Below, one piece after another: positions 1 to 7,121 of a DNA stretch of 11,828 nt (its first letter is position 1; each line of letters begins with the position of its first letter). The stretch is from Spirochaetia bacterium UBA5368 (GTDB lineage Bacteria; Spirochaetota; UBA4802; UBA5368): the NCBI GenBank assembly GCA_002407865.1, contig DHPI01000040.1:3558-15385 (forward strand). The letters are read 5' to 3'. The notes beneath the pieces were generated by a model. That model did not search any database. It was not told where the DNA came from and was given only the letters and a program-made list of their open reading frames with translations. A program made the position numbers and the translations under genes.

Positions 1-87
1 GAAGGACTGACGGCACGGCGCTTCAGCGGCCGCAAGCGGCAGACGCCAGCAATCGGAAAAAAAATGGAAATATCGGAAAAAAGGGAT

Positions 88-97
88 TTGTTATATA
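88..97 (+). promoter_or_regulatory. Possible extended -10 upstream of the HD gene
   Basis: The string TTGTTATATA contains TG, one base, then TATATA (92-97), an extended -10 pattern. No -35 is recognisable, which extended -10 promoters can do without. It would give a leader of about 90 nt before the ATG at 193. The rest of positions 1-192 holds no gene I can support: one frame is open from the left edge to a stop at 100-102, but its translation resembles nothing. An 11-bp direct repeat (ATCGGAAAAAA at 52-62 and 72-82) lies just upstream. Confidence 0.25.
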
Positions 98-192
98 TAT
101 GATGGGTCAGGGCAGTTCCATTCGATTCTCCCACCTTGCGAAGAAATCCAATTCTGAAAAATCAACAGGCATACTGGGGTGACACAGTTTTT

Positions 193-681
193 ATGAACCA
201 GCGTTTACTCGCCGAAATGGAGCAAATTCCGGAGATTGCGGAGATTTTGCACCACGAAAATTTTCTTAAACTGCGCACGTACACGCACCATGGCAGGATA
301 ACACGGAAAGACCACACCCTGCAGGTTGCTGAAATAGTGTTCGCATCGTCGAGGCGAAGGGGACTCGATTACATTTCCGCGACGCGCGGCGCCCTTTTGC
401 ACGATTTTTTCTTTTATAACTGGCGTTTCGAAGGACGGAAGCTGCACGCGTTCAAACATCCTTCCATCGCCTGCAAAAATGCGATAGAAGTATTCGGCAT
501 CAACGCAATAGAACAAGACGCGATTCTGCGCCACATGTGGCCGCTCACCATTACGCCACCGCGATACCACGAGTCGATGCTCGTCTGCATGGCCGACAAG
601 GCGGCGGCGCTGAACGACTACTCGAGCAACGTCCGATTCATAAAAATCCCACGGATTGCGTTTGCACGAAAATATAATTGA
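193..681 (+). CDS. HD-domain phosphohydrolase-like protein
   Basis: A 162-residue soluble protein with the spaced metal ligands of the HD superfamily: H41 in a KDHTLQVAE helix, the HD doublet H70-D71 in GALLHDFFFYNW, H89, H114 in RHMWPL and D135 in CMADK. HD proteins are metal-dependent phosphohydrolases. This small subfamily, which I recognise by the HMWPLT and PPRYHES-like segment, has no substrate known to me. The ATG at 193 is chosen because GGGGTGA ends about 10 nt upstream; an in-frame TTG at 136 would add 19 residues with no conserved look. The next gene, an MFS transporter, starts about 94 bp downstream on the same strand, so the two may be cotranscribed. The family assignment is fairly secure; the reaction is unknown. 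Confidence 0.85.
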   Translation: MNQRLLAEMEQIPEIAEILHHENFLKLRTYTHHGRITRKDHTLQVAEIVFASSRRRGLDYISATRGALLHDFFFYNWRFEGRKLHAFKHPSIACKNAIEVFGINAIEQDAILRHMWPLTITPPRYHESMLVCMADKAAALNDYSSNVRFIKIPRIAFARKYN

Positions 682-775
682 CTGCCCCCCTACAGCCATG
701 TATGCAACAGCCATGCGTGGGCAGCGGCGCGAAGTTATGCCGCATATGCCCATACCCATAAGGAAGAAAACAATC

Positions 776-1945
776 GTGTCACGTTTCAAGCCCTCTGAAA
801 AAAAACTGATCCTCGGTATCAGCCTGGTAATGGGCATACGCATGCTGGGTGTTTCCATGATATTGCCGGTATTTTCCATTTTTGCCACGGAGCTTCCGCA
901 TTCAACCGAAACGCTCGCGGGCCTCGCCGTGGGAATTTTCGGCATCGTTCAAATCATTCTTCAGATTCCCATCGGCAGGCTCAGCGACAGGTGGGGGCGC
1001 AAACAGGTAACGCTTGCGGGTCTGGTGGTGTATTTTGCGGGAAGCATTTTCTCGGGGCTATCAAAAAATATCTGCCACCTCATCACGGCACGCGCCGTAT
1101 CGGGGGCTGGCGCCATCAACGGCGTCACCATGGCCTGGCTGGCCGACGGTATCGCCGAAGACAAAAGAAGCGCGGCGCTCTCATATGTCGGCATATCCAT
1201 GGGCCTGGCCGTGATATGTGGATTTACACTCAGCCCGATCATTGCCGCAAAAATGGGCATCCCCTTCCTTTTCTACACGTGCGCCCTGTTGATCTTCATC
1301 ACAATACTGTACACGCTTTTCAACCTGAAAAACCACGATGAAGGAATGATAATCGACAACGACATTAAAACCGAAAATTTGCGCCAGATTCTCGGTAATA
1401 CCGACCTCATGCGCCTCAATATAATCGGGTTCGTGGGAAACCTTAACCTGAACAGCGTTTTTTTCATAATCCCCCTCTTGTTGAACAGGTCGATGGGGCT
1501 TGCGGACATGTGGAAAATATACATCCCCGCATCGCTTCTCGGAACCGCGATGATGTTCTATTTCGGCAGAAAAGCCGACATTGTCGGCACAAGAAAGATC
1601 GCCGCCCTCGGCATTCTTTTCGAGCTCGCCGCAGTTATCCCGGCGCTCTTCGACAGCGGGCCGGGCGCGCTTGTCGTGACATTTTCGCTCTTTTACTGCG
1701 GACATTGCATACTCTCGCCGGTGCTGCCCGCTGCGGTATCGCGCTATCCCAATCCGCAGCTTAAGGGCACCGTCATGAGCGTATTCAATTCGTCGCAATT
1801 TTTAGGATCGGGCGTCGGCGGACTTTTAAGCGGGATAATACTGGCTCTCGATCCGCGCTTTGTCTTTGTCGCAATCGGGATATTCTCGTGCATGGCGCTC
1901 GCATCACTTGCCCGCTATTCCGGTTTCAGGCGCACGGGCGCATAG
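776..1945 (+). CDS. MFS transporter, YajR-like (DHA1 efflux type)
   Basis: A predicted 12-helix inner-membrane major facilitator, probably a proton-driven exporter. MFS motif A is plain at residues 67-76 (GRLSDRWGRK), and helix 1 carries RMLGVSMILPVF, which matches E. coli YajR (RMLGMFMVLPVL). At about 389 residues it stops right after helix 12 and lacks the C-terminal YAM domain of YajR. The start is uncertain. GTG 776 follows AAGGAAG (760-766), and it gives an N-terminus (SRFKPSEKKLILG) that lines up with YajR. ATGs at 737 and 746 are in frame but lack a good ribosome site. The gene lies downstream of the HD-domain gene on the same strand, and its stop is 10 bp from the end of the convergent deacetylase. 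The substrate cannot be read from the sequence. Confidence 0.88.
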   Translation: MSRFKPSEKKLILGISLVMGIRMLGVSMILPVFSIFATELPHSTETLAGLAVGIFGIVQIILQIPIGRLSDRWGRKQVTLAGLVVYFAGSIFSGLSKNICHLITARAVSGAGAINGVTMAWLADGIAEDKRSAALSYVGISMGLAVICGFTLSPIIAAKMGIPFLFYTCALLIFITILYTLFNLKNHDEGMIIDNDIKTENLRQILGNTDLMRLNIIGFVGNLNLNSVFFIIPLLLNRSMGLADMWKIYIPASLLGTAMMFYFGRKADIVGTRKIAALGILFELAAVIPALFDSGPGALVVTFSLFYCGHCILSPVLPAAVSRYPNPQLKGTVMSVFNSSQFLGSGVGGLLSGIILALDPRFVFVAIGIFSCMALASLARYSGFRRTGA

Positions 1946-1955
1946 CACAAAGCGC

Positions 1956-2777
1956 CTATCGACGCACAATCGTCTTCCGCCCATTGCCGTTTACCTTTTT
2001 GAGTGATTTTCCATCGAGGCGCGCAAACACGCTTTTCCAGTTTTGTTTCTCTATCATGTATCGCGGCAGCAGGTATGGATTGCTGTTTTCAGACAACGGC
2101 ACGCGAAGTACGCCCCAGTTTATCGTAAAGGCGTACGAGTACCCGGCCTCGCGTATCATCTGCTCGGCCTTTTCGGACTTCTCTCCCGACGGATACGCGA
2201 ACACGGTGATTTTTCTGTTCAGCTTCTCTTCGAGCACCCTTTTCGATTTGAATATCTCGTCATGGAACGCGCGCCTGTTCGTGGCATATAATTTATCGTT
2301 CACATGCAGATGGAAAAAACCGTGCGCGGCGATATCACACCCGTCGGCGGCAAGCTCCCGCAACTGCTCCCATGTAAGCGCGTACTTTCTTTTCCCGATG
2401 ATGTTCGGATAAATCGCGAGGAGCGGCCGTATATGCAGTGGCTTCAACACGTCATGATACGCCCTGTACACGGTCTGGTTTCCGTCATCGATCGATATCA
2501 TAATGTTCCTGTCGCCACTTACCCTGCCCTGGGCCACGTCGGCATATGAAACGAAGGTGAATCCATTTTTTTTGAGAATTAGCATCTGTTCGCGAAACTG
2601 GTCGATAGAAAAATCAGTCGGTATTTTTTCCCTCCCGAGAAACGTATGGTAGATAAGCACATGCACCTTTGCCTCCTTTACAGGGACAGGGGCTGCCGCA
2701 TGGGCGGCGCACATCGTGGCGGCAACGGTCATACTAAGAAAAACACAGAAATATCGCGGGCTTCTGAATGAACGCAT
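1956..2777 (-). CDS. Secreted polysaccharide deacetylase (CE4/NodB family)
   Basis: A 273-residue protein with a signal peptide (basic n-region RSFRSPR, hydrophobic stretch about 9-25, possible cut after AHA27) followed by a NodB-homology fold. CE4 enzymes are zinc-dependent and remove N- or O-acetyl groups from glycans. Visible motifs are motif 1 SIDDG (95-99, with D97 the likely base and D98 a metal ligand), motif 2 HGFFH (152-156, the two histidine ligands) and motif 3 FAYPSGE (192-198). The N-terminal VHVLIYHTF segment is like the PgaB/IcaB type of deacetylase. Motif 1 has Ile for the usual Phe, and motif 2 has Gly for Ser/Thr. Upstream of the ATG there is only a weak AGGA. No glycan synthase lies nearby, so the substrate (exopolysaccharide or peptidoglycan) is open. 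Confidence 0.87.
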   Translation of the reverse strand: MRSFRSPRYFCVFLSMTVAATMCAAHAAAPVPVKEAKVHVLIYHTFLGREKIPTDFSIDQFREQMLILKKNGFTFVSYADVAQGRVSGDRNIMISIDDGNQTVYRAYHDVLKPLHIRPLLAIYPNIIGKRKYALTWEQLRELAADGCDIAAHGFFHLHVNDKLYATNRRAFHDEIFKSKRVLEEKLNRKITVFAYPSGEKSEKAEQMIREAGYSYAFTINWGVLRVPLSENSNPYLLPRYMIEKQNWKSVFARLDGKSLKKVNGNGRKTIVRR

Positions 2778-2979
2778 TGAATTATATCCTGTACAATATA
2801 GTATGCTGCAACATCAGCAATGCGGTATAAATTCATGCCGCGCAATAACATTTCACCGAAAGGGCACAAATTTTTACGACACCGCTCCTCCATTTTTTGA
2901 GTTGCAAATATTGCTCGCGATGCTACGCTACCAACAGACGCGCCCGTTCGCGCAAATCCAATCATGCTGGAGATTTTAC
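2778..2979. promoter_or_regulatory. Divergent spacer between deacetylase and polA
   Basis: This 202-bp stretch must hold the promoters of both divergent genes. It is A/T-rich next to the deacetylase. On the minus strand a perfect TATAAT lies at 2781-2786, but only 3 nt before the deacetylase ATG and with no good -35 at normal spacing (TTGCAG is 19 nt away), so it may be chance. On the plus strand TATAAA occurs at 2826-2831, and TTGCAA at 2902-2907 without a convincing -10. The polA frame stays open across this spacer, but the translation there resembles nothing. I see no RNA gene. Confidence 0.35.
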
Positions 2980-5688
2980 GTGAAAAAACGACTTTTCGTT
3001 ATCGACGGCCATGCTCTCTGCTACCGCGCATATTTCGCCTTCATCCGCACCCCCCTCATCAACTCAAAGGGGCAGAACACATCGGCCATTTTCGGATTCG
3101 CAAGAATGCTCTTCAAGCTGATCCAGGAGCAAAAGCCCGACTACATCGTGGTCGCGTTCGATCCCCCGAAAAAGTCGTTTCGCTTTCAGCTCTATCCCGA
3201 CTACAAGGCAAACAGGCAAAAAATGCCCGACGATCTGCGCAGCCAGATTGAGGAAATAAAACACATGATCTCGGTGCTCGGCATTACAAAGATCGAGCAG
3301 GAGGATTTCGAGGCCGACGACGTTCTCGGCACGATCGCGAACACGTGCTCGTCGGATGACGTCGAGGTGGTGCTTGTCACCGGCGACAAGGACGCGTACC
3401 AGCTGGTCGGGCGCAACGTCTCCATCTACGCGAACAAGAAGGGCATCACCGAATTCGAGATATACGGCGAACGAGAGATCGAGGAAAAGCTCGGACTGCG
3501 CCCGGAGCAGGTGATCGATTACATGGCGCTTACCGGCGACAGCTCGGACAACGTACCCGGCGTACGCGGCGTGGGAGAGAAGACCGCGCAAAAGCTGATC
3601 GCCGATTACTCCACGCTTGACAACATCTACGCGCACATCGACGAAATAAAAGGAAAACTGCGCACAACCCTCGCGGAAAACAGGGACATGGCGATGCTCT
3701 GCAAAGATCTGGTGACAATACGCACGAACCTCCCCATACATATTAGTCTGGAAGACATTGTGCTGCCGGATTACAAGACCGAAAAAGTGAAAGATTATTT
3801 CCATCGCCTTGAAATGGGCTCAATCGCAAAAGAACTCTTCCCCGATGAAGAAAATCACGACAGGAAAACCGGCGGCACGGCGGCCGAGAAGGACTACGCG
3901 ATTGTAAAATCGGCCGGAGACCTTGAAACCGCAATCGCCGCCATCCGCGCGGCGGGAATACTATCGGTCGATACGGAAACGACATCGACAAATGCGGCCG
4001 CGGCCGAACTCGTGGGAATTTCGCTTTCAATCAATGAAAAGGCCGGCTGGTATATCCCGATAATCAACCGGTCGCTTTTCAGCGAGCCGTGCATCGACCG
4101 CGATGACGCGCTCGAAATGCTGCGGCCGCTCTTCGGCGATCCCGCGATAAAAAAGATAGGCCAGAATATCAAGTACGACATCATCGTGCTGAAAAATGCG
4201 GGTATCGATCTGCACGGCGTATGGTTCGACACAATGATCGCATCGTACCTGCTCGATCCATCGGAGCGGCGGCACAACCTCGACGAGCTTGCCGCGAAAT
4301 ACCTCAATTACACGACAATCACCTACAAAGAGCTGGTCAGCAGGGGCAAAAACTCCATACCGATCACCGAGGTGCCGCTTGCCCAGCTTGCGGAATACGC
4401 AATCGAAGACGCCGATATCGCCCTGCGGCTGTTTCACATACTCTCGGAGAGGCTCGCGGAAAAAAATCTCGAGCGCCTTTTCTTCGAGGTGGAGATGCCG
4501 CTTGTCAACGTACTTGCCGAAATGGAGGCAACCGGCGTCAGAATCGATCTCGCCCGCTTCGAGAAGCTCGCGAAAGAAAACGCGGAAATGCTTGGCGGCG
4601 CGGAAAACGCAATTTACGCAATCGCCGGCAGGCGGTTCAATGTCAATTCCACGCGCGAGCTGTCATCCGTGCTTTTCGAAGACCTGGGGCTCACGCCGGT
4701 AAAGAAAACCAAGACCGGCTTTTCCACCGATATCCAGGTGCTCGAGGCCCTGCGGGGCGCGCACGAGATAATCGACCATCTCATTTCGTACCGCACACTG
4801 AGCAAGCTCAAAAGCACCTATATCGACACCCTGCCCTCGCTCGTGCTGAAAAAAACGGGGAGAATCCATACCTCGTACAACCAGACCGTCGTCGCGACGG
4901 GAAGGCTGTCGTCGTCCGACCCCAATCTTCAGAACATTCCGGTGCGCGACGAATTTGGAAAAAAAATCCGGGAAGGATTCGTTCCCGAAAAGGGATGGCT
5001 CATGATGTCGGCCGACTACTCGCAGATAGAGCTGCGGCTCGCGGCGCACCTCTCCGGCGACGACACGATGATCGAGGCGTTTAAAAACAACATCGACATC
5101 CACGCGCGCACGGCCTCGTCGGTTTTCGGCGTGGCAATCGACGCCGTGACCCCCGACATGCGCCGCCAGGCAAAAATAATAAATTTCGCCACGATCTACG
5201 GCGTATCGCCGTACGGTCTGTCGCAGCAGGCCGACATATCGGTAAAAAACGCGGCCGAGTTCATCACACGATATTTCGAAACATATCCGCGGTTCAAGAA
5301 ATATATTGACGACACCGTTGCCTTCGCGAGGGAACACGGCTACGTGCAGACGCTCCTCGGGAGGCGGCGCCCTGTGCCCGAAATCAACGCAACCAACCAG
5401 TTTCAGCGCGAAGGTGCCGAGCGTATTGCCATCAACACGCCGATTCAGGGCACCGCCGCCGACCTCATCAAGGTCGCCATGATACATATTGACAGCGAAA
5501 TCCGCGGCGCAGGCTACGCGTCGCGGATGCTGCTTCAGGTGCACGATGAGCTCGTGTTCGAATCGCCGCCGGAAGAAAAGGACTCGTTCGAATCGATGGT
5601 GCGCGGAAAAATGGAGAACGCCCTCGCGCTGGATGTTCCCGTTATCGTGGATATCGGGTGGGGAAAGAACTGGGGCCAGGCGCATTAG
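2980..5688 (+). CDS. polA: DNA polymerase I, full three-domain form
   Basis: A 902-residue DNA polymerase I that fills gaps and removes RNA primers and damaged DNA in replication and repair. The N-terminal 5'-3' exonuclease domain (about 1-290) shows FVIDGHALCYRAYF, EADDVLGT and TGDSSDNVPGVRGVGEKTA. The proofreading domain keeps D331-T-E333, D400 in QNIKYD, and Y473/D477 in YAIEDAD, equal to E. coli D355, E357, D424, Y497 and D501. The polymerase domain has motif A D679, motif B R728/K732/F736/Y740 and motif C HDE with D856, each at a constant offset of 26 from E. coli D705, R754, K758, F762, Y766 and D882. GTG 2980 is chosen because GGAG (2969-2972) sits 7 nt upstream and the conserved N-terminus begins there. 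An open frame further upstream is not polymerase-like. The 3' end overlaps the antisense anti-sigma gene by 47 bp. Confidence 0.97.
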   Translation: MKKRLFVIDGHALCYRAYFAFIRTPLINSKGQNTSAIFGFARMLFKLIQEQKPDYIVVAFDPPKKSFRFQLYPDYKANRQKMPDDLRSQIEEIKHMISVLGITKIEQEDFEADDVLGTIANTCSSDDVEVVLVTGDKDAYQLVGRNVSIYANKKGITEFEIYGEREIEEKLGLRPEQVIDYMALTGDSSDNVPGVRGVGEKTAQKLIADYSTLDNIYAHIDEIKGKLRTTLAENRDMAMLCKDLVTIRTNLPIHISLEDIVLPDYKTEKVKDYFHRLEMGSIAKELFPDEENHDRKTGGTAAEKDYAIVKSAGDLETAIAAIRAAGILSVDTETTSTNAAAAELVGISLSINEKAGWYIPIINRSLFSEPCIDRDDALEMLRPLFGDPAIKKIGQNIKYDIIVLKNAGIDLHGVWFDTMIASYLLDPSERRHNLDELAAKYLNYTTITYKELVSRGKNSIPITEVPLAQLAEYAIEDADIALRLFHILSERLAEKNLERLFFEVEMPLVNVLAEMEATGVRIDLARFEKLAKENAEMLGGAENAIYAIAGRRFNVNSTRELSSVLFEDLGLTPVKKTKTGFSTDIQVLEALRGAHEIIDHLISYRTLSKLKSTYIDTLPSLVLKKTGRIHTSYNQTVVATGRLSSSDPNLQNIPVRDEFGKKIREGFVPEKGWLMMSADYSQIELRLAAHLSGDDTMIEAFKNNIDIHARTASSVFGVAIDAVTPDMRRQAKIINFATIYGVSPYGLSQQADISVKNAAEFITRYFETYPRFKKYIDDTVAFAREHGYVQTLLGRRRPVPEINATNQFQREGAERIAINTPIQGTAADLIKVAMIHIDSEIRGAGYASRMLLQVHDELVFESPPEEKDSFESMVRGKMENALALDVPVIVDIGWGKNWGQAH

Positions 5689-6127
5689 CGCCGTCCACCG
5701 CCCGCCGCGGCACCATGTGCGTCGCAACGAACGCAGCCGCATAGAGCGTAATGGCAACACCCATAACCAGATTAAGCGGCACCTCTATTGTGCCGCCGAA
5801 CTGGCTCTTCAGCCACATTAGCGAATCGCTGAAATTCAGCAGAAACATCCCGCCCACCATGAGTATCCCCACGCCTATCCAATTATACATGGGCACCCGC
5901 TTACCATACGACACGCCCGACAGCCGTATGCGCGTCATAATCGCGTCGGCGGCATCATACTTGTTTCCACACGAATCGGCGCACGCAATCTCGGCGAATG
6001 TTTTCGCAAGGCGATCCATCTCGGCGCGGCATGCCGGACAACGCAACGCGTGCAGGCGCAGCAAAAGCGGCACTCGCGAATAATCATCCAGTTCCAGAAA
6101 ACGTCGAATACAGGTTTCACATTTCAT
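5642..6127 (-). CDS. Zinc-type (ZAS) transmembrane anti-sigma factor
   Basis: A 161-residue protein beginning with a zf-HC2-like domain: C3 and C6, then H26-x3-C30-x2-C33 (HALRCPAC), the zinc-binding anti-sigma signature. Two transmembrane helices follow (about 81-99 and 117-138), so the sigma-binding domain should face the cytoplasm. By family knowledge it holds its partner ECF sigma inactive until a signal arrives; the partner is surely the gene just upstream. Its ATG (6127) lies inside the sigma gene with an 11-bp overlap, and GGAGG sits 6 nt upstream, so translation is probably coupled. An in-frame start at 6190 would add residues without family support. The last 15 codons and the stop lie antisense to the end of polA; this tail is rich in Pro, Ser and Arg and probably not structured. 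Confidence 0.87.
   Translation of the reverse strand: MKCETCIRRFLELDDYSRVPLLLRLHALRCPACRAEMDRLAKTFAEIACADSCGNKYDAADAIMTRIRLSGVSYGKRVPMYNWIGVGILMVGGMFLLNFSDSLMWLKSQFGGTIEVPLNLVMGVAITLYAAAFVATHMVPRRAVDGANAPGPSSFPTRYPR
5679..5692. repeat. Small GC hairpin over the polA stop codon
   Basis: A perfect 5-bp inverted repeat, GGCGC-ATTA-GCGCC, places the polA TAG stop across loop and stem, inside the region where polA and the anti-sigma gene overlap tail to tail. No T-run follows on either strand, so it is not a standard intrinsic terminator, though it could slow polymerase or ribosomes. The stem is short enough to be chance. No other terminator-like structure was found between the two genes. Confidence 0.3.
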
Positions 6128-6689
6128 GGTATGCCTCCGCAGCCGTTCCTCGCAGCATGTCACGCAGCATGTACTTCGACCGGAGCACATGCGATTTTAT
6201 GGTGTTTACGGGATACCCGGTAATTTCGTGTATCTCGCCATACGAAAGGTTAAAAAAGAAATACATATCGACACAGATACGGTACCGCTCCGGCAGTTCG
6301 TTAAGCGCCTTCATCAGAACATCACGTATCTCATTTCTCAGGCATACGGTCTCGGGGGGCGGCCCGTAGTACGGCACGGCGTCATCCTCAATGCTGCCGC
6401 CGGGTTTACGGCTTCTGACCGAGTTGATGCCGTGATTGTACGCAATCTTGACAATCCACGAGTAAAACCGGGAATCGCCCCTGAACGCGGCAAGATTATC
6501 ATACGCCTTCATAAAAACATCCTGGACGAAATCATTCGAATCATCCTCGTTTCTGTAAAACCGCATACCGATGGCAAATATCTTTTTTTGATAGCGCTCG
6601 ACAATGATCCTGAAAAGCTCCTCATGGCCCTGAATAACTTTTCTGACAATTTGCTCATCCGTAAACTGATCATTTTCCCCGCTAAACAT
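6117..6689 (-). CDS. ECF-type RNA polymerase sigma factor
   Basis: A 190-residue sigma-70 family protein of the extracytoplasmic-function group. The sigma-2 domain (about 22-95) shows DSNDFVQDVFMKAY and FYSWIVKIAYNHGINSVRSRK, which bind core polymerase and the -10 element. The sigma-4 domain (about 125-182) shows LNELPERYR and the helix-turn-helix LSYGEIHEITGYPVNTIKSHVLRSK, which reads the -35. There is no sigma-3 domain, as expected. The ATG at 6689 overlaps the stop of the upstream membrane-protein gene by 8 bp (ATGTTTAG) and has no clear ribosome site of its own, so it probably depends on translational coupling. It is followed, with overlap, by its likely zinc anti-sigma factor. The target genes and the signal are not visible here, though a candidate autoregulated promoter lies at 7042-7068. 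Confidence 0.93.
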   Translation of the reverse strand: MFSGENDQFTDEQIVRKVIQGHEELFRIIVERYQKKIFAIGMRFYRNEDDSNDFVQDVFMKAYDNLAAFRGDSRFYSWIVKIAYNHGINSVRSRKPGGSIEDDAVPYYGPPPETVCLRNEIRDVLMKALNELPERYRICVDMYFFFNLSYGEIHEITGYPVNTIKSHVLRSKYMLRDMLRGTAAEAYHEM

Positions 6690-7026
6690 CAGAATGTGTT
6701 TTTCTATACATCATATAAAATACTATGAGGCTGATACCGATTGAAAGGGGGATAAGCCCCCCCAGAAGGCTGTAACTGAGTCCCTCCTTAAGAAAAAAGA
6801 ACAGTGTGAGGCTCAGGCCAATGCCGAGGAGGATGAGCCCCGTCAGTATGCTGAATATCACCAGATCGAACGATCGTTTCTGGATGAGGTTCTTCTCGAT
6901 CAAAAGCATACGCTGCTTGTTGTTCCAGTAAAGGTAGAAAAAGATCACTACGGCCCCCGCAACAATTCCCACCGTCGGGATTATCGCAATCAGTATCTGT
7001 GCCGCTGCCGATGGTGTTGCATCCAT
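6682..7026 (-). CDS. Small three-helix membrane protein upstream of ECF sigma
   Basis: A 114-residue protein with three predicted transmembrane segments (about 10-34, 55-79 and 84-107) and a basic/acidic cytoplasmic-looking link (YWNNKQRMLLIEKNLIQKR) after helix 1. That arrangement, with the RMxLIEK pattern, resembles DUF6249-like proteins that I recall next to sigma factor genes in several phyla; this is memory, not a search. AAAGGAG lies 6 nt upstream of the ATG, the best ribosome site of the operon. The stop overlaps the sigma start by 8 bp, so expression of the sigma factor should follow that of this protein. It could be a membrane sensor or a modulator of the sigma/anti-sigma pair, but nothing in the sequence proves that. 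Confidence 0.8.
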   Translation of the reverse strand: MDATPSAAAQILIAIIPTVGIVAGAVVIFFYLYWNNKQRMLLIEKNLIQKRSFDLVIFSILTGLILLGIGLSLTLFFFLKEGLSYSLLGGLIPLSIGISLIVFYMMYRKTHSDV

Positions 7027-7041
7027 GCTATTCTCCTTTGA

Positions 7042-7068
7042 TATTCGTTACGTTCTCCACGCTGTTCC
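7042..7068 (-). promoter_or_regulatory. Possible ECF-sigma promoter of the sigma operon
   Basis: On the minus strand GGAAC (7064-7068) lies 16 nt before CGAATA (7042-7047), in the 86-bp gap upstream of the membrane-protein gene. GGAAC is the core of many ECF -35 elements, and 16 nt is the usual spacing. ECF sigma operons commonly control themselves. Against it, the start point would fall almost on the ribosome site, giving a very short leader. No vegetative promoter was seen in this gap. Confidence 0.25.
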
Positions 7069-7095
7069 GGCGTTGCGCCGCATCAACGCAACTAT

Positions 7096-7121
7096 GGTAT
7101 CACTGATGGGTATCACTGATG
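7096..7121. repeat. 13-bp perfect tandem duplication
   Basis: GGTATCACTGATG occurs twice head to tail (7096-7108 and 7109-7121). The radical SAM stop codon (TCA on the plus strand, 7113-7115) lies in the copy that is proximal in that gene's direction, and an identical stop triplet sits 13 bp further on in a different frame. It is probably a slippage duplication at the gene end. Confidence 0.8.

Noticed and set aside
1..102. Tail of a gene entering from the left edge
   Set aside because: One frame is open to a stop at 100-102, but another frame is open too and neither translation is recognisable.
205..945. A 246-codon minus-strand frame across the HD and MFS genes
   Set aside because: It is antisense to two well-supported genes and has no family features.
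2716..2979. An 88-residue N-terminal extension of PolA
   Set aside because: The polymerase family begins at the residues encoded from 2980, a ribosome site precedes it, and the extension would run into the divergent deacetylase gene.
4663..5760. A 365-codon open frame on the minus strand inside polA
   Set aside because: It is a shadow of polA; the polA frame holds every catalytic motif, while the antisense translation has none.
7070..7092. Inverted repeat (GCGTTG/CAACGC) as a terminator of the radical SAM gene
   Set aside because: The stem is only 6 bp with two competing pairings, and no U-tract follows on the minus strand.
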